From positions 1 through 8,758 of the forward strand of contig JAQGIN010000446.1 of NCBI GenBank assembly GCA_028291125.1: DNA of 8,758 nucleotides, in the 5' to 3' direction. Shown here in pieces: positions 1 to 5,596 of this stretch. The position numbers and the translations under genes are program-made. Source of the DNA: Caulobacter sp. Its GTDB lineage: Bacteria; Pseudomonadota; Alphaproteobacteria; Caulobacterales; Caulobacteraceae. The notes under the pieces were generated by a model. That model ran no database searches and had not been told where the DNA came from. It saw only the letters and a list, made by a program, of their open reading frames with translations. Each line of letters starts with the position of its first letter. Within the stretch, counting starts at the first letter, position 1.

Positions 1-815
1 CCGGACTTCGGCGTGACCGCTGGCTTGCCATACAGGTCGCCTCGACGAACGTCATGGGGATGGTCGTCGTCCTGATTGGCGGGCTGGCGGGTGAGCACAG
101 CTGGCGGGCGCCGTTCTTCGCCTATGCCATCGCCCTGGTCCTGCTTTTGCCCGTGCTCCTGTTCACCTACGAGCCCGAGCGGGCGGCGAAGGAGGAGCCG
201 GCGGCTGCGCCGGACGTCCTGGCCTCCGGGTTCGCCCGGCTTGTCGCGATCCGTTGCGGACTGACCTTCTTCGTCAGCGTCACCATCTATACGCTCATCG
301 TTCAGATGAGCTTCCTGCTCACCGAGCGCGGCGTGAACAGTCCATCGACGATCGGACTCTGCATCGCCTGCGGGGCCGGCGGCATCGCCTTGGGCTCGAT
401 CGCCAACACCGCGATGCTGTCGATGTCGCCGCGCTATCGCCTGCTGGCCTCCTATGTGCTCATGACGGGGGGGCTTGTCGTCATCGCCGCGACCTCCAGT
501 TTCGTGGGGACCTGCGCGGGGGCGCTGGCGGTAGGCCTGGGAGCGGGCTGCGCCGTCTCAACGCTCCTTTGCATCACCGTCGCCGACGTGCCGTCCGCCC
601 TCAAGGGCCGGGTGACCGGCGCGTGGACGGCCGCGATGTTCTTCGGGCAATTCCTCAACCCCCCTATTTTTCTGGGCCTGGTCCGGCTCGGGGGCGATCA
701 TGGGCGCGCGTTCCTGATCTATGCCGGGGTTTGCGGCGCGATCACGCTCGGCGTGGCCGTTCAGGCCGCGCTGACGCACTATCGACGTCAGCAGGGCCTC
801 GCCGCAACGGGCTGA
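1..815 (+). CDS. MFS transporter, C-terminal part (5' end outside window)
   Basis: The frame is open from base 3 with no stop, so the gene begins before the window; the first in-frame ATG at 54 lies inside a membrane domain and is unlikely to be the start. About 270 residues are visible. They contain roughly eight hydrophobic stretches that look like TM5 to TM12 of a 12-helix Major Facilitator Superfamily protein, with a polar charged loop (ERAAKEEPAAAPD) where the central cytoplasmic loop between the two halves would be. The late segment GRVTGAWTAAMFFGQFLNPP resembles the TM10-TM11 region of bacterial MFS exporters. It is an inner-membrane secondary transporter; the substrate cannot be read from this fragment. 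A MarR-type regulator follows 177 nt downstream on the same strand, a pairing common for efflux pumps, so a regulated exporter is a reasonable inference. It ends in TGA at 813-815. Confidence 0.85.
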   Translation, partial: GLRRDRWLAIQVASTNVMGMVVVLIGGLAGEHSWRAPFFAYAIALVLLLPVLLFTYEPERAAKEEPAAAPDVLASGFARLVAIRCGLTFFVSVTIYTLIVQMSFLLTERGVNSPSTIGLCIACGAGGIALGSIANTAMLSMSPRYRLLASYVLMTGGLVVIAATSSFVGTCAGALAVGLGAGCAVSTLLCITVADVPSALKGRVTGAWTAAMFFGQFLNPPIFLGLVRLGGDHGRAFLIYAGVCGAITLGVAVQAALTHYRRQQGLAATG

Positions 816-851
816 AGCCAGGGCCGGTCCGTCTGGCTCGCCCTTGGCGCG

Positions 852-914
852 TCCTGGCCGATCATGAGGCTAACGTCTTGAGGCGAGGGGCGTCGCGTCC
901 CGCGACGGCCAGGA
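852..914. repeat. Nested inverted repeats in the MFS-MarR spacer
   Basis: A 9-nt sequence TCCTGGCCG at 852-860 is repeated in perfect inverted form at 906-914 (CGGCCAGGA). Between them is a tight perfect hairpin, CGTCGCG (891-897), loop TCC, CGCGACG (901-907), which overlaps the outer right arm by two bases. The two structures would therefore compete in RNA. No T-run follows immediately; the T-rich stretch starts about 13 nt later. It could be a weak or factor-assisted terminator for the MFS gene, a protein-binding site, or chance in GC-rich DNA. The repeat is directly seen; its function is not. Confidence 0.4.
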
Positions 915-944
915 TTGCGTATATAGTTTATTTTGAGATATAAA
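915..944 (+). promoter_or_regulatory. Candidate sigma-70-like promoter for the MarR gene
   Basis: TTGCGT at 915-920 and TATAAA at 939-944 are separated by 18 nt, close to a housekeeping -35/-10 pair. They lie in the only clearly AT-rich island of the window (about 918-950). Transcription would start near 951, giving a leader of about 40 to 55 nt to the regulator start codon. Many alphaproteobacterial promoters fit the consensus poorly, so this is a suggestion based on spacing and composition. Confidence 0.4.
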
Positions 945-947
945 ATA
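929..947. promoter_or_regulatory. AT-rich inverted repeat, possible MarR operator
   Basis: TATTTT (929-934) and AAAATA (942-947) form perfect 6-nt arms around a 7-nt centre GAGATAT. The 19-nt site overlaps the candidate -10 element at 939-944 and lies 46 nt upstream of the regulator ATG. MarR proteins are dimers that usually bind short palindromes of about 16 to 20 bp overlapping their own promoters, so size and place fit autoregulation. The arms are short and AT-rich, so chance is possible. Confidence 0.35.
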
Positions 948-992
948 TTCAGGCGACATGGACAGCCACGGCGGGTGGGATGGTTCGCGGCG

Positions 993-1568
993 ATGGGGAG
1001 CAAGATCTTGGCCGCTAGACTGTTGCAACCTCCTGTCGCCACACCCTCGAAACCTGGCGCGGCCGCTCGACCCGACGCGTCGCGCGACGCCGCGGGCGAG
1101 GCCGAGCCCGCCGAGGCGGCCGACGCCAGGCGGGTCGATTTTGGCCCGCTGAGCCAGTACCTTGGCTACTATCTGCGCCGCCTCCACGAAGGCTACCGCA
1201 AGCACTTCATATCCGCCGCAGCCGACCTGGCTGTTCAGCCCCGTGAGGTCGGCGCGCTGTTCGTCATCGGCCTGAATCCGGGCCTGACCCCGTCGCAACT
1301 GAGCGCCGCCCTGGCGATGGACGGCGCCCAGATCACCGCGATGCTCAACATGTTCGACGCGCGCGGCCTGATCGAGCGGCGCGTCTCGAGCCTGGATGCC
1401 CGCTCTCGCCTGGTCTATCTGACCGCCGCGGGCAAGAAGATGCTCCAGCGGCTGCGCAAGCTCGTCGGGGGATTTGATCGTAGCTTCGTGGGCGAGACGC
1501 TCACCGACGCGGAAATGCAGCAATTGGTGGCGCTGCTGATGAAGCTGCTCGCCGGCGTGCGGGAGTGA
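993..1568 (+). CDS. MarR-family winged-helix transcriptional regulator
   Basis: From ATG 993 the product is 191 residues. Residues 1-48 are low-complexity, rich in Ala, Pro, Arg and Glu, and not part of the fold. An alpha-helical dimerisation segment (about 52-75) follows. Then comes a winged helix-turn-helix: LTPSQLSAALAMD (98-110), recognition helix GAQITAMLNMFDARGLIERR (111-130), and the wing SSLDARSRLVYLTAAG (132-147) with the D-x-R-S-R pattern typical of MarR. C-terminal helices (about 150-190) complete the dimer interface. Such proteins usually repress nearby genes and release DNA on binding a small, often phenolic, ligand. TTG 1008 is preceded by GGGGAG with 7-nt spacing and is a better-supported ribosome site than ATG 993, so the start may be 15 nt later. 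Neighbours are the upstream MFS gene on the same strand and the convergent pca operon. Which of them it regulates is not shown by the sequence. Confidence 0.85.
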   Translation: MGSKILAARLLQPPVATPSKPGAAARPDASRDAAGEAEPAEAADARRVDFGPLSQYLGYYLRRLHEGYRKHFISAAADLAVQPREVGALFVIGLNPGLTPSQLSAALAMDGAQITAMLNMFDARGLIERRVSSLDARSRLVYLTAAGKKMLQRLRKLVGGFDRSFVGETLTDAEMQQLVALLMKLLAGVRE

Positions 1569-1589
1569 TCGGCCCCAACGCTCGGTTCG

Positions 1590-1813
1590 TCATCGTCGCT
1601 CGAAACGTTCGCCAGACTCCAGGACGGCGTTGAAGCCCGCTTCCCGCCCGGCTGCGATTTGCACATGGCTTGAGCCGGGGAGGTTTCGTTGGCCCACCAT
1701 CGCGGCCGCGCCGCGCTGTTGGCGGAAAGGCGCCGAGCATCCGTTCGATCTCGGCGAAGCTCAGCACCAGGCGGTCCGCCCTTTGGCGGCTGAGATATTT
1801 TCTCCTCGGTCAT
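1590..1813 (-). pseudogene. Decayed small gene resembling DUF7662 family, three frameshifts
   Basis: No intact reading frame is present, but three frames read in order rebuild one protein of about 74 residues. It opens with ATG at 1813 (MTEEK), then shifts to KYLSRQRADRLVLSFAEIER followed by MLGAFPPTARRGR. It shifts again near 1722 to WWANETSP, and again near 1694 to GSSHVQIAAGREAGF and VLESGERFERR, ending in TGA at 1592-1590. Each shift fits a single-base change: one extra A in an A4 run near 1800, one base lost just before TGGTGG, and one G lost in a C/G run. The order KY, LSFAEIE, LPP-ARR, RxWWAN, AGF matches my memory of the DUF7662 family of small bacterial proteins of unknown function. 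The family name is from recall, not a search. The rest of the 1569-1872 gap shows nothing else I can support. Confidence 0.65.
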
Positions 1814-1872
1814 GCTTCGCCATGCGCCCAGCTTGCGCGCCCGCTTCGGCTTTGGCCCGTCTTTCGCCGCGC

Positions 1873-3159
1873 CTACGCGCCTTCGGCGTCATGAGAGCGA
1901 CAGGCGGTCACGCTCGGTCCTGCGGCTTTCGCCGCTCCCTCGGCGACCGGCCGGCGGGTCAGGCACGCGCAAAGGCCGCCGCAGACGGCCAAGATAGGCA
2001 AGAGCGTCAAGAGCACCTGGGCGGGGGAGCGGCCGGTCGCCAGCAGCGCGCCCGCCAGCAGGGGGCCGGCCGCCGATCCGACGCGACCCATGACCACGGC
2101 CGCCCCCACGCCGGTTGCGCGCAGGCGGGTGGGATAGAAGTCGGGGGCCATCACATAGGCGACCGATTGCACCGCCGAGACCGCGGCGCCGACCGCGGCG
2201 CCGGCCAGCACCGAGGCGGCCAGGGACGCGGGGGCCCCGGCCAGGGCCGCCACCGCCGCCGCCGCCGCGCAGAACACCGCGGCGATGACCGCCAGGCGAT
2301 GGCTGCGCCGGTCCATCAGCCAACCCGCCGCGGCGCTGCCGATCGCGCCGGCCAGGTTGAAGGCGATCTGCACCAGGCCGGCGTCCGGCCGGCTGAGGCC
2401 GCGAGCGACCATCAGCGTCGGCAGCCAGCTCAGCAGCAAATACAAGATCAGCAGGGTCAGAAGAAACGCCGCCCACAGCAGCGCGGTGGTGGTCGCGCGG
2501 CCATCCCCGACGGCCGCTTCGATGAAGCCGCCCTTTTGGGCCTTGCCGTTGGAGCGAGGCTGCGGCGTTGGCCGCAGAGATCCCGGCAGAAAGCGGGTTA
2601 CGACGAGCAGGGCGATGAGGGGGCCCGCGCCGCCAACATGGAAGATCAAGCGCCAGTCGGAGGGGGCCGCTCCGGCCAGGCTGACCAGGGCCGCGGTCGC
2701 GCCGCCGCAGGGCAGGCCGGCATAGAGCAGGCCCAGGGCGCGGCCGCGCCGCTTGTCGTCGGCGCTTTCGGCGACGATGGCGATCAGGTTGGGCAGGGCG
2801 CCGCCTATGCCGATCCCGGTCAGAAAGCGGGCCAGGAGGAGTTGCTCGGCGTCTTGGGCCAGGCCGGTGGCGATCGATAGCAGTCCAAAGATCGCGACGG
2901 AGACGACCAGGACCGGCTTTCGCCCGTAGCGGTCCGAAAGCCGGCCGCCGGCCGCCGCGCCGAGCATCAGGCCAAAGGTGCTGATGCTGAAGAACCAACC
3001 CAGGACCTTGGGATCCAAGCCCAGGTCCGGCGCCAGGCGCGGCGCGGCGACGCCCGCGGCCTGCAGGTCGAAACCCTCGAACAGGGCCAGGACGCAACAG
3101 GCGGCGATCGCCGCCGCGCCGGCGGGAATACGCCGCCTCGCCCGATCGTCATTGGTCAT
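1873..3159 (-). CDS. AAHS-family aromatic acid:H+ symporter (PcaK/MhpT-like MFS)
   Basis: The product is 428 residues with about 12 hydrophobic helices: an inner-membrane MFS permease of the aromatic acid:H+ symporter family, expected to import protocatechuate, 4-hydroxybenzoate or a related acid. TM1 carries EGFDLQAAGVAAP (28-40) with the family's conserved acidic residue (Asp31). Loop 2-3 has the MFS signature GGRLSDRYGRKP (71-82), and the second half repeats it as GWLMDRRSH (279-287). YPTRLRATGVG (342-352) is also typical. The TM1 motif is, from memory, closer to MhpT (3-(3-hydroxyphenyl)propionate transporter) than to classical PcaK, so I give no symbol. ATG 3159 is preceded by AGGGAG (3168-3173) at 8-nt spacing. 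An in-frame ATG at 3228 is rejected because it has no clear ribosome site and adds a non-membrane tail. It is last in the pca operon, 90 nt after pcaDC. Confidence 0.85.
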   Translation of the reverse strand: MTNDDRARRRIPAGAAAIAACCVLALFEGFDLQAAGVAAPRLAPDLGLDPKVLGWFFSISTFGLMLGAAAGGRLSDRYGRKPVLVVSVAIFGLLSIATGLAQDAEQLLLARFLTGIGIGGALPNLIAIVAESADDKRRGRALGLLYAGLPCGGATAALVSLAGAAPSDWRLIFHVGGAGPLIALLVVTRFLPGSLRPTPQPRSNGKAQKGGFIEAAVGDGRATTTALLWAAFLLTLLILYLLLSWLPTLMVARGLSRPDAGLVQIAFNLAGAIGSAAAGWLMDRRSHRLAVIAAVFCAAAAAVAALAGAPASLAASVLAGAAVGAAVSAVQSVAYVMAPDFYPTRLRATGVGAAVVMGRVGSAAGPLLAGALLATGRSPAQVLLTLLPILAVCGGLCACLTRRPVAEGAAKAAGPSVTACRSHDAEGA

Positions 3160-3196
3160 TTTGGATTCTCCCTGGGCGCGGGTGTCGTGGCGCCGA

Positions 3197-3227
3197 TGGC
3201 GTGATGTCGGGTCGCCCGACGACGCCA
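3197..3227 (-). promoter_or_regulatory. Stem-loop between pcaDC and the transporter gene
   Basis: GTCGGG (3206-3211) and CCCGAC (3215-3220) pair perfectly around a TCG loop. Flanking TGGCGT (3197-3202) and ACGCCA (3222-3227) extend the stem by six pairs across a small asymmetric bulge (3 nt against 1 nt). The element sits in the only substantial gap of the operon, 37 nt before the transporter start. No U-run follows on the transcript strand, so it is not a classical intrinsic terminator. It may protect the upstream mRNA from 3' decay or reduce read-through into the transporter gene. The structure is seen; the role is inferred. Confidence 0.5.
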
Positions 3228-3249
3228 CCGCCGCGCGCCGCCTGAGCCC

Positions 3250-4431
3250 TCACGTCGCCGCGTCCAATTGGGCGATCACCTCGGCCGCCTCCGTGAACGC
3301 GGTGTTGGCCGCCGGCACGCCGGCGTAGATCGCCGTCTGCATCAGCACTTCCTTCAGCTCGTCCTGGGTGAAGCCGCCCTGTTCCAGGCCGGCCTTCACG
3401 TGCAGGCGAAACTCTTCCCAACGGGCCAGGGACGCGCAGATGGCCAGCACCAGCAGGCGGCGGGTGCGATGGTCCAGGCCCGGGCGGCTCCAGACCTCGT
3501 TCCAGGCGTAGCGGGTGATCATCGCCTGGTAGTCGGCGGTGAAGGGCGTGCGTTTGGCCAGGGACATGTCGACCCAGGCGTCGCCCAGCACCTTGCGACG
3601 GGTCTTAAGACCCGCCTCGAACAGAACGTCCCTGGCTTGGCGCTCGGCCGCGTCGCCCAGCAGGAAGTCGCCGATCAGTCCGGCGAAGGCCGACGGGGCC
3701 TCCACGCAAGGCAGGTGGGCGGCGTCGACCATGGCCGCCCGCGCACCGGCGATGGCCGCCACGATGTGGTCGCCATGACCCTCGAGCGGCGTGGCGACGT
3801 CCTTGGAGCCGGCGACCACCAGGGTCGGGGCGGTGATCCCCGGCAGCCGGGAGAGCAGGTCCATGTCGCGGATGGCCGCGCCGCAGCCTGTGTAGCCGTC
3901 GATGCTGACCCCCAGCAGGCCGGTGCGAACAGTCTCGACCGCTTCGGGATGGGTCGCGCGGAAGGCGTCGGAGAAGAAGCGCCCCAGCACCGCCTCGGTG
4001 ACCGCCGCCATGCCCTCGGCGCGGATCAGGGCGATGCGCTGGTCCCAGCCGGCGGCGTCCATCGCCGCCGAGGTGCAGGCCAGCACCAGGCCTTGGATTC
4101 GCGCGGGCGCCTTGAGGGCCAGGGTCATGGCGACCATGCCGCCCAGGGAGATGCCGCAGACGAAGGCCCTGGCGACCCCGGCCGCGTCCATGGCCGCCAG
4201 CACGTCGCCGGCCAGCCCGTCGAGCGTGTAGTCGCCAGCGGGCGCATCCGAGCCGCCATGCCCTCGGGTGTCGATCCGCAGCAGGCGGAAAGCCCCAAGC
4301 AGGTGCGGGACGGCCGGGTCGTAGAGGCCAAGATCCGTGCCGATCGAGGTGAGCAGCACCAGGACGGGCCTGTCGGCCGCACCGTCCAGCCGCCAGTAAA
4401 TCCGCGCGCCGTCATGCGTGGCGAAGGGCAT
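3250..4431 (-). CDS. pcaL: Fused 3-oxoadipate enol-lactonase / 4-carboxymuconolactone decarboxylase (PcaDC)
   Basis: One 393-residue cytoplasmic protein carries two consecutive pathway enzymes. Residues 1 to about 258 are an alpha/beta hydrolase (PcaD), hydrolysing 3-oxoadipate enol-lactone to 3-oxoadipate. It has DTRGHGGS (54-61), the nucleophile elbow GISLGG (93-98, Ser95), and the likely acid and base Asp211 (GSKD) and His239 (AAHLP). Residues about 262 to 393 are a carboxymuconolactone decarboxylase domain (PcaC), with RRKVLGDA (278-285), RYAWNEVWSRPGL (307-319), EEFRLHVKAG (339-348) and IYAGVPAAN (368-376). The domain order is opposite to the order of reactions, as in other fusions named PcaL. 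The domain shows Trp286 and Asn311 where I recall His and Gly in the Pseudomonas enzyme. The start ATG shares one base with the pcaB stop (TGATG at 4433-4429) and has AAGGA (4438-4442) 6 nt upstream, implying translational coupling. Confidence 0.93.
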   Translation of the reverse strand: MPFATHDGARIYWRLDGAADRPVLVLLTSIGTDLGLYDPAVPHLLGAFRLLRIDTRGHGGSDAPAGDYTLDGLAGDVLAAMDAAGVARAFVCGISLGGMVAMTLALKAPARIQGLVLACTSAAMDAAGWDQRIALIRAEGMAAVTEAVLGRFFSDAFRATHPEAVETVRTGLLGVSIDGYTGCGAAIRDMDLLSRLPGITAPTLVVAGSKDVATPLEGHGDHIVAAIAGARAAMVDAAHLPCVEAPSAFAGLIGDFLLGDAAERQARDVLFEAGLKTRRKVLGDAWVDMSLAKRTPFTADYQAMITRYAWNEVWSRPGLDHRTRRLLVLAICASLARWEEFRLHVKAGLEQGGFTQDELKEVLMQTAIYAGVPAANTAFTEAAEVIAQLDAAT

Positions 4432-5576
4432 CAGCGATCCTTTCGGCGGGCCGCCAGCGCCTGGGTGACCAGGGCTTCGGACTCGCCGACGTCGGTCCCG
4501 ACCTTGGCGGCGGAGAGGTTGGCGGCCATGCGGTCGGTGTCGACCTCCAGGCCTTCGATGACGGTGGCCATGGCCGTCAGAGCGCCATGAGCGAGCAGGA
4601 AGAGATCGGCCAGGACCGGCCCCTCGGCTTGCCAGCCGCCCAGGCCGCGTTCGTGTTGCTGGGGCAGGGCGGACATGACGGTCGCCGCCAGGTGCGGCGC
4701 GCGCAGGGCGGCGGACAGGGCGACCTGGCAGCCGGTCGGGTTGCGCTTGTGGGGCATGGCCGAAGAGCCGCCCCGCCCGGGCGCCTCGGGTTCAAAGGCT
4801 TCGGCGACCTCGCTCTGGGCCATCAGGGCGATATCGCCGGCGATCTTGCCGAGCACGCCAACCAGGATCGCCAGGGATGCGGCCAGACCCGCGAGGCCTT
4901 GACGCTCCGCGTGCCAGGGCGCGGCGGACGGCAGGTCGAGACGCTCGGCCAGGCGTTTTGCCAAGGCCGCGCCCTTGCCGTCGAGGCCGGCCCGTGAACC
5001 GGTGGCGCCGCCCAGTTGCAGGCGGATCGCCGCGCTTTCGGTCTCGAACCGGTTCAAGGCGCCCGCGACGCCGGCCAGCCAGGTGGTGACCTTCAGGCCC
5101 AGGGTGATCGGCAGGGCGGCCTGCAGCAGGGTGCGCCCCAGCATTGGCGTGGCGGCATGGGTCGTGGCCAGGCCCTGGAGCGCCGCGTCCAGGCGAGCGC
5201 CGTCGCGCCGGATCAATCCCGCCCCGTCGCGGGCCTGCAGCATCAGGACGGTGTCGGCGAGGTCCTGGCTGGTGGCGCCCTTGTGCAGCAGCTTGGCGAT
5301 CTTCGGGTCATCGATCCGACTCCGAAGCCGATCGACCAACGCGATGGCCAGCGTGCCGGCGTGGGCGGCGGCCTGCGCCAGTTCGGCGATGTCCAGCGGC
5401 TCGGCGCAGGCGGCGGCGAGGATCTTGGCCTCCGCCTCGCTGATCAGGCCGATATCGGCTTGGGACAGGGCCAGCTCCGCCTCGAACCGCAAAGCCTCGC
5501 GCAGCAGCGCCGCGTCGCCGAACGCCGCCAGCATTTCCGGCGTCGAGGCGGGGCGGTCGCGCAGCAGGAAGGTCAA
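4431..5576 (-). CDS. pcaB: 3-carboxy-cis,cis-muconate cycloisomerase
   Basis: It lactonises 3-carboxy-cis,cis-muconate to 4-carboxymuconolactone in the cytoplasm, the step after PcaHG. It belongs to the fumarase/aspartase superfamily and is expected to be a homotetramer. Visible landmarks are FGDAALLREALRFEAELA (19-36), HKGATSQD (98-105), and the superfamily signature GSSAMPHKRNP (270-280) with the catalytic serine loop. PQQHERGLGGWQAE follows, the usual muconate-cycloisomerase sequence after the signature. At 381 residues it is shorter than the roughly 450-residue Pseudomonas enzyme and lacks most of its C-terminal domain, as I recall for alphaproteobacterial members. No ATG fits: ATG 5534 would remove conserved N-terminal residues. 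TTG 5576 has GGAG (5585-5588) at 8-nt spacing and leaves a 20-nt gap after pcaG. The open frame continues to 5864, but that part is a shadow of pcaG. Confidence 0.92.
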   Translation of the reverse strand: MTFLLRDRPASTPEMLAAFGDAALLREALRFEAELALSQADIGLISEAEAKILAAACAEPLDIAELAQAAAHAGTLAIALVDRLRSRIDDPKIAKLLHKGATSQDLADTVLMLQARDGAGLIRRDGARLDAALQGLATTHAATPMLGRTLLQAALPITLGLKVTTWLAGVAGALNRFETESAAIRLQLGGATGSRAGLDGKGAALAKRLAERLDLPSAAPWHAERQGLAGLAASLAILVGVLGKIAGDIALMAQSEVAEAFEPEAPGRGGSSAMPHKRNPTGCQVALSAALRAPHLAATVMSALPQQHERGLGGWQAEGPVLADLFLLAHGALTAMATVIEGLEVDTDRMAANLSAAKVGTDVGESEALVTQALAARRKDR

Positions 5577-5584
5577 GGCGAGGG

Positions 5585-5588
5585 CTCC
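5585..5588 (-). promoter_or_regulatory. Ribosome-binding site deciding the pcaB TTG start
   Basis: GGAG on the minus strand, 8 nt before TTG 5576, in the short pcaG-pcaB spacer. It is the only good Shine-Dalgarno sequence near the N-terminus expected from the family, and it supports a non-ATG start. Confidence 0.55.
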
Positions 5589-5596
5589 GTTCCAAC

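Noticed and set aside
1776..1804. CCGCC-CTTT-GGCGG hairpin followed by ATATTTTCT as a terminator for the MarR gene
   Set aside because: The stem is only five pairs, the T-run starts several bases after it, it lies about 200 nt past the stop codon, and its bases are explained by codons of the decayed gene.
1792..1804. GAGATATTTTCTC palindrome sharing GAGATAT with the island at 935-941
   Set aside because: The shared seven bases are too few to call a second operator, and here the sequence encodes the Lys-Tyr start of the pseudogene.
1415..1813. Minus-strand 132-codon open frame taken as an intact small gene
   Set aside because: Only its MTEEK start and the WWANETSP part resemble a family; the matching middle and end lie in the other two frames, and its C-terminal part runs antisense into the MarR gene. 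It is better explained as a frameshifted pseudogene ending at 1590.
1630..2880. Long plus-strand open frame opposite the transporter gene
   Set aside because: It is antisense to a clear 12-helix transporter, rich in Gln, Arg, Gly and Ala without domains, and typical of mirror frames in GC-rich DNA.
3160..3228. N-terminal extension of the transporter from ATG 3228
   Set aside because: It would cross the hairpin at 3197-3227, has no good ribosome site, and adds a charged tail not expected in the family, while ATG 3159 has AGGGAG at 8 nt.
3268..4590. 440-codon plus-strand open frame opposite pcaDC
   Set aside because: Low-complexity Gly, Gln, Arg and His-rich translation with no recognisable motif; it is the complement of a well-supported enzyme gene.
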